Of a stretch of DNA of 64,000 nucleotides, positions 9,801 to 19,901 are shown piece by piece; position 1 is the stretch's first letter, and each line of letters opens with the position of its first letter. The notes below the pieces were generated by a model. That model had not been told where the DNA came from. It ran no database searches and was given only the letters and a program-made list of their open reading frames with translations. The stretch is taken from contig CP089453.1 in the NCBI GenBank assembly GCA_026636295.1, positions 62,001 through 126,000 on the forward strand. Direction: 5' to 3'. The position numbers and the translations under genes are program-made. The DNA is from Medakamo hakoo. Lineage: Eukaryota > Chlorophyta > Trebouxiophyceae > Coccomyxaceae.

Positions 9801-12799
9801 CCGCGGATGTAGGCCAGGCCGTAACGCCGGTCAGGCGTCAAGGACGGGTCGGAGGCGGCGGCGGCGGCGTCGGCGGGCGCGCGGACGGTGAGCAGGAAGA
9901 GGACGTCGTGCTGGCGCAGGCCGTCCCACTCAGCCGCCGCGTCGGGCCGCATGCCCGCCGTGTCGATGGCCAGGTCCGCCGTCACGCGCGCGGGGCGGGC
10001 CTCACCCAGGCGCGGTGGAGCGACTTCGGTGATGGCAAAGCCGCGCACGGGCGTGGCGGCCCGGGCCCACCCGCGGAAGATGGTGCGCGGTGCGCCGCCC
10101 GGCGCACCACCATCCCACTCGCCGCCCTCGTCCCGGGCCGGCTGCAGCCGGGCCAGGGCCGACCCCACGTCCTCCCGCACTTCAGCCGCCGCTTCCAAGC
10201 GGTACAGGTGGAAGTTGCGGGCCAGGTAGTCGCGCGGGGCCAGGAATTGCAGGTTGAGTTTGGGCAGAGCCAGCGGGGCGGTCGCGGCGTCGGGGCCCTT
10301 GGCGTCGAGCGGCGGCCCGGCCGCCGGGTTCCACAGCACGGCCTCCGTCGGGTACAGCGGCATGGACGCGACGGCGGACGCGGCGGGTGGGGGTGCGGCC
10401 AGGCGCACACCGATGGCGGCGGCCAAAAAGTCCGGGTCAGACGCTTCCGGGTCGTCCGGGCGGACGCACCGCAGCTGGGCGATGGCCAGCCGGGCGAGGG
10501 CCGGGCCGTCGAGCGCGGAAACCAGCGCACCACTCAGCGCGGACGCATCGGTGATGAACGAACAGGGCGCCAGCGCGATCTCCTTCATGGCCTCGCTGCC
10601 GTCCGCGTAAAACTTGAAGACCAGGCGCTGGAAGGCGGCCGCGCGGGCGTAGGACCGCGCCAGCGCGTCGTCGTCGGCCAGCGGGTCGCCGGTGTGGTCG
10701 TCCAGCGGGAAGGCGTCGTAGGCCGCGAGCAGGTCGATTTGGGCGGCGAGAGTGGCGCCAGGCGCGGGCGGGCCTGCCGCACCCGCCGTGGCGAGCGCGG
10801 ACCGCCGCGCCTTCAGCAGCAGGTTGAAGTCGGAGAGGAGCGTGCGCACAAAGCGGCGGGTCGGCAGCTGGGACAGCAGGTCGCAGAACAGTTCCGCGCC
10901 CGTTTCCAGGTACCGGGTCACCGAGCCCGGGCCCGCTGCGGGAGACCCGGCCGGGCCGCCGCCGCCGTCGGGCCCCACGCGCGCCAGCGCGCCCAGCCAC
11001 TCCCGGACGAGGCCCGGCAAAAACGCCGACTCTGGGCGGGTCGCCGGGTCGGGCTCGCCCGCCGCAAGGGCTTTGGCGTCCTTTTTCGCCAGCCGCTTCC
11101 AGGGCTTGGCCAGGGCCGGCACTTCGAACAGCTCCAGTTCGCGCCGGCCGGGCGACAGCGCCCGCCAGAGGGGCAGGCCGACCAGGCGCAGGGCGTGCGG
11201 GCGGACGCCCGGGTGCTCCAGCGACGCAAACGCGAGGTTGGTGAGCGCCAGGATGGTGGTCCGCTCGTGCGGCCAGACGGTGGCGGGCGCCGCGGCAGAG
11301 GCAGCGGCCGCAGGATCAGCCAGGGCAGCCACCGCCGCAAACAGGCCCGCCAGGGCGGCCGGGTGGGCGTCGAACCCGGCCCACGGCGGCACGCCCTCGC
11401 GCGCTTTCTCGACCAGGAGGGCGGCCGCGGCCATGGTGTGCGGGTACGGCGGCGGGGGGGCGCCCTCGCCCGTCGGCCAGTGCGGGATGAGGTACGCCTC
11501 CAAAAACTGGGACAGCTCCAGCACGACGGCCCGGCGGCGGGTGGGCGGGCGCGGGCGCCCACCACCCAGCTCTTCCGACCACAGGCGCGCGACGAGTGAC
11601 GGGTCGTAGGGCGCCGGGCCCGGCGATGCCGGCCCACGGGCCCAGTGCTTGGCGGCCAGGGCCGTGATGGGGTCCGCCGCCAGGTCGGCGAGCGTCAGGG
11701 CGCCGCCGGCCGGGCGGTAGGATGGGGCGGCGCCGCCGTCGTCTTCGGCGGCGGCGGCGGCCTTGGTGCCACGGCCGCCGCGGCCGCCACCGCGCCCGCC
11801 ACCGCGCCCGCCGCCGCGCCCGCCGCCGCGTCCCGCTTCGACCGCGTGCCACCGCCCGCCCTTGGCGGCAGCGGGCGCAGGCACCGACTCGCGCGGCGGC
11901 GGCGACGCGTCGTCCATGGCTTCGTCGTCGGACGCGGCGGCAGGCTCAGGAGCAGGGGCAGGCGAGGCAGCAGCAGCCTTGGCCGCGCCCCGGGCGCGTT
12001 TGGCAGCAGGCGCGGCCTCGGGCGCGGGCGCGGCGGGCGCAGCCTCGGCGTCCTCAGCCTCCTCCGCCGCCTTGGCGCCGCGCCCACGGCGGGCGGGCCT
12101 GGACGGCGACGCCGCGGCCGCCGGCTCCTCCTCCTCCTCCTTTCCGTCCTCTTCCACCGCAGCGGCCGCCCGCCCGCGGCGGCGGGGTGGGGACGGGGCC
12201 GGCCCAGCGACAGGAGCGGGTTCCTCCGTCGCCTGCTGCTCGCCCGCAGCCGCGCCCGCACCACCACCCCGGCGACCGCGGGCCGGGCGCGGCGGCGACG
12301 GCGCAGCGGGCTCGGCGGCAGGCACGGCGGCAGCACCACCGCCGCGCTTGGGCCGGGTTGGCGAGGCGGCCGGCGCCTCGCCCGCCTTGGCCGCGGCTTT
12401 GCGCCGCCCGGCGCTGCGGGCGCCTGCAGCACCGGGTTCAGCGACGTCTTCAGCTGGCTTGGGTGCGGCCGCTTTGCCCCGGCGTGGTGGGGAAGCCGCC
12501 GCGACCGGCTTGTCAATGGTCGCGGCGGCAGCAGCAGCGGCAGCCCGGCCGCGGCGCGGTGGCGAGGCGGGAGCAGGCTTTTCTTCCTCCTCCTCGCCTC
12601 CACCCCGCCGCGTCTTGCGAGGCGGCGACGCAGCGGGTGCGGGCGGATCAGCGGCAGCAGCAGCGCCACGGCCGCGGGTGGGGCGGGCCGTCGGCTCGGA
12701 CGCATCGCCGGCGCCGGCGTCGCTCGCCCGGCCGCCGCGCGACGACCGGCGGGCGGGCGGGTCGGCCGGTGGCGCGGCCGTCGACTTGCGGGGCGGCAT
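6899..12799 (-). CDS. AQR: Aquarius-type spliceosomal RNA helicase (IBP160)
   Basis: One uninterrupted exon encodes 1966 residues. The Aquarius-specific helical domain begins near residue 360 (LTLADLAADPITALAAKHW). The helicase core has Walker A GPPGTGKT at about residues 1278-1285, VVMEEAAQ in place of DEAD at about 1546, IGDHHQLPP and the DxQGRxRP motif. The Aquarius phrase YNWRY and the C-terminal STVDKFQG and VALSRAR helicase motifs follow. Aquarius binds introns upstream of the branch point in activated spliceosomes as part of the intron-binding complex. The ATG at 12799 is the first before the conserved body, but it adds about 350 residues not normal for the family: seven S-P-x-R basic repeats and an RGG block (see findings). 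An Ala/Pro/Gly-rich insert follows YNWRY. Upstream start candidates lie in unpreferred sequence. It is divergent from phospholipase A I, 193 bp away. Confidence 0.9.
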   Translation of the reverse strand: MPPRKSTAAPPADPPARRSSRGGRASDAGAGDASEPTARPTRGRGAAAAADPPAPAASPPRKTRRGGGEEEEEKPAPASPPRRGRAAAAAAAATIDKPVAAASPPRRGKAAAPKPAEDVAEPGAAGARSAGRRKAAAKAGEAPAASPTRPKRGGGAAAVPAAEPAAPSPPRPARGRRGGGAGAAAGEQQATEEPAPVAGPAPSPPRRRGRAAAAVEEDGKEEEEEPAAAASPSRPARRGRGAKAAEEAEDAEAAPAAPAPEAAPAAKRARGAAKAAAASPAPAPEPAAASDDEAMDDASPPPRESVPAPAAAKGGRWHAVEAGRGGGRGGGRGGGRGGGRGGRGTKAAAAAEDDGGAAPSYRPAGGALTLADLAADPITALAAKHWARGPASPGPAPYDPSLVARLWSEELGGGRPRPPTRRRAVVLELSQFLEAYLIPHWPTGEGAPPPPYPHTMAAAALLVEKAREGVPPWAGFDAHPAALAGLFAAVAALADPAAAASAAAPATVWPHERTTILALTNLAFASLEHPGVRPHALRLVGLPLWRALSPGRRELELFEVPALAKPWKRLAKKDAKALAAGEPDPATRPESAFLPGLVREWLGALARVGPDGGGGPAGSPAAGPGSVTRYLETGAELFCDLLSQLPTRRFVRTLLSDFNLLLKARRSALATAGAAGPPAPGATLAAQIDLLAAYDAFPLDDHTGDPLADDDALARSYARAAAFQRLVFKFYADGSEAMKEIALAPCSFITDASALSGALVSALDGPALARLAIAQLRCVRPDDPEASDPDFLAAAIGVRLAAPPPAASAVASMPLYPTEAVLWNPAAGPPLDAKGPDAATAPLALPKLNLQFLAPRDYLARNFHLYRLEAAAEVREDVGSALARLQPARDEGGEWDGGAPGGAPRTIFRGWARAATPVRGFAITEVAPPRLGEARPARVTADLAIDTAGMRPDAAAEWDGLRQHDVLFLLTVRAPADAAAAASDPSLTPDRRYGLAYIRGAEIVEIRDAAGRLMNDFSGRTRREDAPARPAGTARTLSLALDAAQYQADMEAMEAAAAAGGGDGRPPPEDVYATFNVVLRRPAKENNFKAVLECVRDLVLEAGGGAGPGAAAAALPPWLADVILGYGDPAAASWTALPPVPGVSGHLTTVDYADTFLDAAHVAEAFPGYELVWTDADGGRLRAGAPLPPPPYRLTFPASAFASASDGDGDGTPGHGCAGGGGGGAAKPVLVAAPHAAPAHPGPCPPPADAPRNRVRFTPTQVAAITAGVQPGLTLVVGPPGTGKTDTAVQAISLLHANRPASRTLLVTHSNAALNDLFAKLVERGMPPSRLLRLGAGEVELDAGGVDYSRAGRVNAALARRLELLAEVERLARHAGVAPPGGGAVAASTTTTGDGEPAACAASYTCETAAHFWLLHVLAPWERYQAGLAAARSSPGGLTSRAVRESFPFSAYFADAIAAGRVFGGGDDEGADAEADAAGAAAAFAHLRRLFAEVEELRPFEILRSAADRTHYLMTHVAKVVAMTVTHAALKRGDFLDGGFAYDSVVMEEAAQVLEVESFIPLVLQRHGAAAAGAGAAADAAGSAPPPPRLARVILIGDHHQLPPVVQCGALARYCRLDQPLFTRLVRLGTPAITLDAQGRARPGIAALYNWRYGGVKASSRGGREEGGDGRGRPAPPLTPPPALLSALPGASAGAAHDASPTGLADLPRVDPASGAAAPEYALATAGMAYDFQFVDVPDYNGVGEATPSPHYYQNLGEAELVVSLYQYLRLRGWPAARIALLTTYNGQRDLLADVVEARCAGHPAFGRPGAVSTVDKFQGRQADVVLLSLVRTRAVGHVRDVRRLVVALSRARLGLYVFGRAALFAQCYELAPAMGALLSRPTAAPCLVPAEEWGRVSRRAGETLDGDARRVDPAGPAEFAQVVSGLSAQWEEAARGAWAAAAAAATGGGGGGGANGGAPAAMEAA

Positions 12800-12992
12800 G
12801 GCTGAGTTAGTTGGCAGCCCGCGCAGCTCTCTCCGCCGTCCGGCCACTAGTCGCCGGCTGTGTTTCTTTTTATTGCGAATGAAGGCACCTGCCTTCACTC
12901 GCAGTGAGACGCCTGTCTTCGCTGCAACCGGGCAGAGCGTCGTTCGCAGCGCGCTCGACTGCAAAAAAAAAACAACTCTCCGCCGCGCACCA

Positions 12993-14564
12993 ATGTGGGG
13001 CAACCTGGCCGCCCGCTTCGGTGCCGTCGGCAGCTCGCCTGACGCCTGGAAGCTCGTCCTGGAATTTGAGGCGCCTCCGAGGCCGGACGGACAGGCGGCT
13101 TCACCGCCGCTCGCGCCTACGGCAGACACCAGCGCGGCCGGCTCGCCGTCGAAAGGCTCGCCCACCCGGGCGTCGTTACTGGGCCAGGCCGAGGCTGAAT
13201 GGAGACGACGCAGAGCTAACGAAGCGCGCGAATACCACAGCCTGGAGGTGCGGAAGGCGGTGCGGTGGGCGGCCGGAGAAAAGGGAGGGGCATGCATTTG
13301 GTTCGTTCGGGCGCGAGATGAAGCGGCCCTCAAAACCCACCCCGTCACCCACAAACACATACAATAGGTCGAATGGACGGTCTCCGACCCGGCGGACGCC
13401 GTCGCCGCCCGCGTCACCTCCTCCATCCTGGCCGCCACAGCTCAACCCGGCTGGGCGCACACGGCTGCGGCGCTGGGGTGGGACTGGCCGTCTGGCGCGG
13501 CCGCGTCCTCGGCCGACGACACGGCCGCCCTGCTGCCTTCCGCTCGCCTGGCCATCGGCCCGCGGCCGCCGCCCTTGCGCCGGGTCGCCATCGCGCGCGG
13601 TGGGGGCGGCCCGGACGGCGGCCCGCCAGCCAGCCACAGTGGGGCGCCCTGCCCACCCGCGCTGTTGGCCGTGGCGCTGGGCGCGGTCGGCGCGACCAAC
13701 CTGGCCACCGTCACCCGCCTGCGGTGTTGTGAGGGCGGCGTCCCGGACCTGGCCCGCGGCGGCGGCGGTGACATGGACACGGACGGCGATGGAGGTGCGG
13801 CGCCCCTCACCCCGCGCACCCCCGGCGGCGTCGGCCACGCCCTCCCATCCCTCCGCACGCTCTCGCTGGCCCGCTGTGGTTTGACCGACCTCCCGCCCGC
13901 CGTCTGCGACCTGACGGCCCTGCGGGAGCTGCGCTTGGGCCACAACCCCAAGCTCGCCGCCCTCCCACCGTCCATCGGCCGCCTGACCGCCCTGACCCGC
14001 CTGGACGCCGACCACTGCGGCCTGACGGCGCTCCCGCCGTCCTTGTCCGCCCTGACAAACCTGGTCGAACTCTCCCTGGAGTCAAACCGCCTCGCGGCGC
14101 CCGTCGTGGACGCCACGCGCTGGCGCCGCCTGGCGTCTCTGCAGTTGTGGGGCAACCCCCTGGAGTTCCTGCCCGAACTCAGCCACTGTGGGCGGCTGAG
14201 GTCGCTGTCCCTGGCGGGCGCGCGCATCCGCGCCGACGCCGCGTGGACAGAGTGGGCCGTCGAACTGTCGCCCGGCGGCGGCGGGTCGTCCTACAACCCG
14301 TTGGCCCGGTCGTCCGCCCCCCGCCTGGACGCGCTCTGGGCCCTCGTCTTCCGCCGGTCGTCCTGCCAGCACCCGCTGCTGGCCGGCGCGCTCCGCGTGC
14401 TGGCGACCGACCCGGCGCACGCGGGCGCGGTCGCGGCCCAGGCGGGCGCCCTGCAGCAGCTGGCCCTCGCCACGCTGTCCGACAGCGACGTCGTCGTCGT
14501 CCAAGCCGCCGCCGCCATTGCTGCCGTGGTCGGCCACGTCGCCCTCACCGGCAAAGTCCCGGCG

Positions 14565-14608
<44 letters not shown>

Positions 14609-17600
14609 GCTGGCGAGCGACGGCGCCGAACCGCCCCCACCGGGCGGTGCGCACCGCCACGTGTCCCCGCCAGGGCCGGCCTCCCCCGCCCGCGGCGCCG
14701 CCCGCGGCGGGCCGCCGCCTTCCACCTCTTTCACAGACCCGGCGCGGACCCCCATGACCGCGGCAGCCGCCGCCCTGGGCGCGGGCGGCGTGCTGACGGC
14801 GGCGGCGGGGCTGGTCCGGTCGCGGCGGCTGGCGTCCCGCGTCGCGGGCCTGCACCTCCTTGCGGCGTTGGCGGCGGCGGACCCGCCCTCCGCGTCGGCC
14901 GCTGTCGCCGCGGGCGCGACGGTCTCCATCACAGCCGCGGAACCGCCAGGTCGGCCAGTGCAACCGACGTCCGTCGCGGCGCGCCTGCTCGCGCCGCCTG
15001 TGTGTGCCGCCCGCCTGGTGGCAGACGCTCTCGGCGCGGGGCCCGACGCCGCGGCGGCAGCGGCCGCCGCCGCCGCCGGTTCCTTGGCCTTGGCTGACCC
15101 GGCCGCTGCAGCTGCCTTGCGCGCCGAACCGGGCCTCGTCCCGCGCCTGGCCGCCCTGGCGCAGGGCGGCCACTCCCCGGCCTGCGCGCCGCTCCACCAT
15201 GGCGTGCGAGTCCGCCCGCACCACGCGCGCCCCGGCTCCGCCGCCCGGGCCCGGCACGGGCCGCACCACCACCACGCCCTGCCCCACCACCACGCCCCGC
15301 CTCGACCCGCCCCGACCCGCGCCGCCGCCATTCGGGCGCTGGCGGCCCTGGGCCAGGTCGCGGCCGTCGACGCCGCGACCGGCCGCCCGGGCCCCTCTGT
15401 CGGCGCGCACGCCCGCGCGCCGGGGGCCGACCCCATCCACCGCCCGCGCGGCGTGCGCATCTTGGCCATGGACGGCGGCGGCATGAAGGGCCTGGCGACG
15501 CTGCGCACGCTGCGCGCCCTGGCGGCCCGCCTGGCCCCCATGCCCCTGCACGCCGCGTTTGACCTCGTGGCCGGCACGTCCACCGGTGGCGTCCTGGCGG
15601 CGGCCCTGTGCCTCCGCCGCCTGTCCCTGGACGAGACGGAAGACATTTACCGCAACCTGGGGGCGCAGGTCTTCAGGGCGGCCGGCAATGGCGGCGGCCA
15701 GGCGGCGGCCGCGGCCACGCCGGCCGTCGTCCCCGTCGCGGCCGACGCGACGTCGGGCGCCGCGCTCGCCCCGCCGGCCGGCACGGCGTCGCCCGCGCCC
15801 CCGCCCCCGCCCGCCTCGTCCGACCAGCCGGGGTGGCTGTCGCGCGCCTACGCGTCCGGCACCCGGTCCATGCGCGTCGCCGTCTACGGCGCCAAGCACG
15901 ACGCGGGCCTGTTTGAAGCGCACCTCAAGCGCCTGTGCGTGTTTGGGCGGACGATGGGCGCGCCCGGCGACGGCATGGCCGACACCGCGGCCCTGGGCGG
16001 CCCCCGCGTCCTCATCGTCGCGACGCTGGCGTCCGTCGCGCCCGCCACGCCGTACGTCTTCCGCAACTACGAGCTGCCGCCGTCGTCGGCCGGGGCGCCC
16101 AGCGGGCACGGCGGCGGGCGCGGGCCCCTGCTGTCTGGCTGCACGCACCCGGGCGTCCGCCCGGGGTCCGCCCGCCACGCGGTCTGGCAGGCGCTGCGCG
16201 CCTCGTCTGCCGCGCCGTACTACCTGGACGACTTCACCCTGCCGACGGGCGCCGTGCTCGTGCCGGCGGACGGCGGTGGCGGCGGCGCGCCGGAGAAGGA
16301 GCCGCCCCCGCCGCCGCCCCACGGTGGCGGCGGCGCGGCGGCGGCGGAGGCCGACGGCGGCCCGGACGCTGCCGCCGCCGCCGCGCCGCCCGCCTCCACG
16401 CCCGCCCCGCCGGCCACGCCCGCCCCGCCGCCGCCCGCGCCCGCGCCCGTCCCCGCCCTGACGGCCGACCGGTTCCAGGACGGCGCGACGACCGCCAACA
16501 ACCCGGCGTCGATCGCGGTCCAGGAGGCGCGCGCCCTGTGGCCGGGCGCGGGGCTGGACCTGGTCCTGTCCCTGGGCACGGGCGCGCCGCCGCGGCGGGC
16601 CCGGGAGCGGGCGGGCGGCGTGGGCGGGGCGGTCGTCGACACGGGCAGCGTCCTGATCGAGAGCGCGACGGGCGTGGGCGCGGCCGACGCGGCGCTCGGC
16701 TCCCTCGCCCCCCTCGTCCCAGGCCTGACCTACGTCCGCCTGGCCGCCACGGACCCGCGGTGCGCCATGGACTTGGACGAGGTCGATCCCGCCAAGTGGG
16801 CGGCGCTGGAGGCGGCGGCGGACGAGTACTTGGCCGGGCCGGGGCGGGCGGGGCTGGACGCGGCGGTCGCGGTGCTGACGGGCGGGCGGGGCGGCGGCGG
16901 CGGCGGGGCGGCCGGCGGGGAGGACGAGCCGGCCCCGATCCCGCGCCCGCCGCCCGGCTCCACGGCGCTCCGCCCGAGCGCCCGCCCAGCCGCCGCCGGG
17001 TCGGTCGGGCTGGACGCCCGGCGCGCGACGCTGGTGGTGGCGTGCGCCGGCGCTGGGGACGGGCCCGACGCGGCGCGCCCGGGCGTGGCCGCCGCCGCGG
17101 CCGCGGTCACGGCTGCCGCCGCCGCACGTGGCGGCGGGCTTGGCACGGCCACCCCGTCGCCGTCGTCGTCCGACCACCCGCTCGCGGCCGCCCTGGCCCC
17201 AGCCGCCGCGGACGCGGGCTTGGTCGTGTTGGCCCTCCACTCCGACGGTGCGGGCGGCCTGGCCTCTGCCGGCTGGACGGCCGACCTGGACGCCGTCGCC
17301 GTCCCGTCCCCACACGCGGCCGCCCTGGCAGCCGGCGCCCTGGCCGAACTGCGGGCCGCGGGCGCCGGGTGTGGCGGCGGCGGCGACGACGGTGACTGCC
17401 TGCTGGCGCAGGCGGCGGCGCTCTCCCTGGCCGACGACGCCTCTCCCGCCGCCGCCCGGCGCAAGCGGTCCCGGGACGGGAGCGGGTGCGACGGCGGCGG
17501 CCCGCCCGCCGTGCCGGACGGCGCGCTGCTCCCGCGCCTGGCGGCCGCCCGCCCGGCCGGCCTGCCGGCGCCGGGCGGGGCGGCGCTGGCCCTGCTCAAC

Positions 17601-18053
17601 TGCGCCTCCACGCCCGCGAGCGAGGACGGCGGCGGCGGGACGGCGCTGCTCTTCCGCCGCTGGCGCCCGGCGCCGGCCCCTCCCCTGTCGTCCCTGCCCG
17701 CGGGCACGCTGGCGGGTAACTTTGTCCTGTCCCTGGCGCCGCTGTCGTCCGAGGCCGCGGGCGGGCTGTTGGGCGCCGGCGCGGGCGCGGTCGCCGCGCC
17801 GGCGTGGCCGCCCGTGGCCGGGCCCGCGCCCGCGGCCGTCATCGCCCGCGTGGCAGGCGCGCTGGCCGCGTCTTTGTTGGCGGGCGCGGCCGCGTCGGCG
17901 GCCCTGGCCAATGCCGTGGCGGCGGCCGACGGCGACCGCGGAGGCGAAGCGTGGGCGCGCTCGGTTGAAGTGCGGTGGGTGGAGGGCGGCGGTGGGGGTG
18001 TGCGAGTGGAGAGGGTGGCGGCGGAGGCTGGTGGCGAGCAGATGAGTGAGTAG
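12993..18053 (+). CDS. Phospholipase A I-like: LRR + ARM + patatin acyl hydrolase
   Basis: Two exons, 12993-13247 and 13368-18053, give 1646 residues; the intron ends in TAG. The order matches plant chloroplast phospholipase A I. An N-terminal strand-rich domain (MWGNLAARFG, WKLVLEFE) is followed by leucine-rich repeats (about residues 245-330, LPPSIGRLTALTRL type), armadillo-like helices (about 380-750), then patatin. Catalytic features are the oxyanion loop DGGGMKG (Asp787 start), nucleophile elbow GTSTGG (Ser823) and the Asp of QDGATTANNP (Asp1123). It should hydrolyse acyl groups of galacto- or phospholipids, feeding lipid signalling. Oddities are a 15-Gly run (about 14562-14610), a His/Pro/Arg stretch at 15180-15320 that could be unrecognised intron, and a long Ala/Gly-rich C-terminal region (about 500 residues). 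No clear transit peptide is seen. Confidence 0.85.
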
Positions 18054-18365
18054 GATGCTTCCTCGGGAGCGCGCTCTGTATACCTAGTTGGAAAAAAAAA
18101 ACTGCCCTGGTTGTTGTTTTTGGATGGAGAGGGGGATGGAGGTTGAGAGCCGTCGCACGCCCACACTCACGAAAACGGAGCGGGCTCGTTGTGTGCGCCC
18201 CCGGCGCCCAGCCATTTTTTGCCCTTCTTTACCTCTGATCTTTGTGCGGGACACGACCAGTGTCTGCTGGCTCCCTAACGTGCGGCAGGCTCGTTGAGGG
18301 ACGCCGCGTGACACGCGCGGGGTCGGTGCTGTTTTTCCGTGCGGCCAGCGCTTTCGCATTCATCG
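18054..18365. other. Intergenic region, 312 bp
   Basis: No gene is seen. It contains an A10 tract at about 18091-18100 soon after the upstream stop, then mixed-composition sequence up to the coilin start. It is likely the 3' UTR of phospholipase A I and the coilin promoter. Confidence 0.4.
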
Positions 18366-19410
18366 ATGGTGGCCACCAGTTTGCGGCTGCGCGTCGACGC
18401 GACGCCCGCACATACCCGGGTATGTGCAGTGCTGGGCGTGGACAGCGTGACCTGCCTGAAGTTTTGGTGCGTTGGGATCCTGCGGGCGTGTGCTGGAAAA
18501 AAACGGCGTGGGGCCGCGGCCGTCGTGTGCGGTCATCACCTCCGCTCCTATCCCCATCCACACCGTCCAAGACACGCCCCCAACACGCGCGCCGAAACAT
18601 CCAACACACAGGCTGCCCGTCGACCCGTCCACCCCCATCGCTGACGTGGCCCTGGCTGCCGCGGCGGCCGCGGGCCTGCCGGCGTCCTTGCGGCCCCTGC
18701 GCCAAGCCCTGGCCTTGGAGGCCGCGGGCTACGCCCTGCGGCCGGGCGACGAAGCGGGCTCGGTGCTGCGCGATGGCGACGCCGTCGTCCTCCGGCTCGT
18801 GACGGGCGGCGGCGCGCTGCCGGCGGTGGTGCGGAAGCGGACGCGAGGTGCAGGGGAGGATGCACCCGTCACCTCATCGCCCAGCGAAGGAGGCACGTCG
18901 GAACAGGGCGGCCGGGCGGCGAGCTCGACCACGACGACCACCTCCAACAGCAGCAGCAGCAGCAGCAGCAGTAGCAGCAGCAGCAGCGAGGAGGAGAGCG
19001 ACGATTCGGACGCGCCGCCCGTCACGCCCGCGCCTGGGAGGCGACGTCCAGCGGCTGCCGCGCCTGCGGGTCCGTCTCGTGCCACGCGGCGTCGAGCGGC
19101 CCGCAGGGCGGCGGCCCGCGCGGCTAAAGCGCACGACCACGCAGACCCACCGCCTCCACCCTCTTCTCGCCTGCGCGGCCGGGTCGCGGCCGCGGCGGCG
19201 GGCCTGCGCCCGGGCGGCCACATCCGCTTCGAGGGCGGCGGTGCAGGCGGTGGCGGCGGCCGACCCGTGCCCACTGGCGCGCCCGCGGCGACGCCCGGCG
19301 CGACGCGCACACTGCCGGGCACGCGCGCGGGCGCGGTCGGCTCCCTCCTCGCCGCGCTGCGGTCCGGCTCGCTGGGCGGCTTTGACGGCGGGCTGGGAGA
19401 GGGCGTGTAA
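18366..19410 (+). CDS. Coilin-like protein (Cajal body scaffold), short form
   Basis: Two exons, 18366-18466 (donor GTGCGT) and 18612-19410, give 299 residues. The junction was chosen because it restores a coilin N-terminal ubiquitin-like fold: SLRLRVD, then CLKFWLPVD and TPIADV, then GYALRPGDEAGSVLRDGDAVVLR. These match the C-x-x-F-W-L-x-V-D and L-R-D-x-D-x-V-x-V pattern of animal and plant coilins. A Ser-rich acidic stretch (13 consecutive Ser, then EEESDDSD), a basic ATRRRAARRAAARAAK block and a GHIRFEG motif follow; plant coilins carry GHIRFE just before their Tudor-like domain. Here the protein ends 60 residues later in Gly/Ala-rich sequence, so the Tudor-like domain is missing. Coilin organises snRNP maturation in Cajal bodies. 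An earlier donor at 18420 gives the wrong phase. Confidence 0.68.
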
Positions 19411-19498
19411 GAAACAAGGCACGGGTGTTTTTTTCTTTTTCTTTCTTGCACACTCACACCAACACTCTAGCAGCAGCCCATCCGTCCCTCCCTCCCTC

Positions 19499-19866
19499 TC
19501 ATTTCACCAGCTTGCCCACTTTGGCGGCCGCCTCCATCCGCTCGCGCCCGACCACCACCTCCAGGAACGCCTCAAACAGCACGGCCGCATTCTTTTGCCC
19601 CGACGTCTCCATGAAGTAGGACCGCGGGCGCAGGGTGCCGGACGCGCGGCCGGCTTCCAGGGCGTCGTAGCCCGCGACCACGTCGTCGACCGACGTGAAG
19701 AGCGCGCCGCTCTCCGGCGTCGCGTACTTCCACCCGCCGCGGATGTGGGCGTTGACGAGGACGGGGACGTCCAGGGCCAGGGCTTCGGAGGCGACGCGCG
19801 GGGAGGCGTCGTGGATGTTGGGCACGAAGATGGCGCGCGAGGCTTCGATGGCCTGTGCGTTTTTGT

Positions 19867-19901
<35 letters not shown>

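Noticed and set aside
5951-11599. An 1882-codon plus-strand open frame antisense to Aquarius
   Set aside because: It runs antisense through the Aquarius coding region, is dominated by Arg/Gly/Ala and has no domain. Such frames arise from the G+C-rich third positions of the real gene.
14082-17315. A 1077-codon minus-strand open frame
   Set aside because: It is antisense to the phospholipase A I exon and Arg/Gly-rich without motifs, so it is a shadow of the real frame.
18366-18419. Coilin exon 1 ending at the GTATGT donor at 18420
   Set aside because: That junction leaves the wrong phase for exon 2 and removes the CLKFWL motif. The GTGCGT donor at 18467 restores both.
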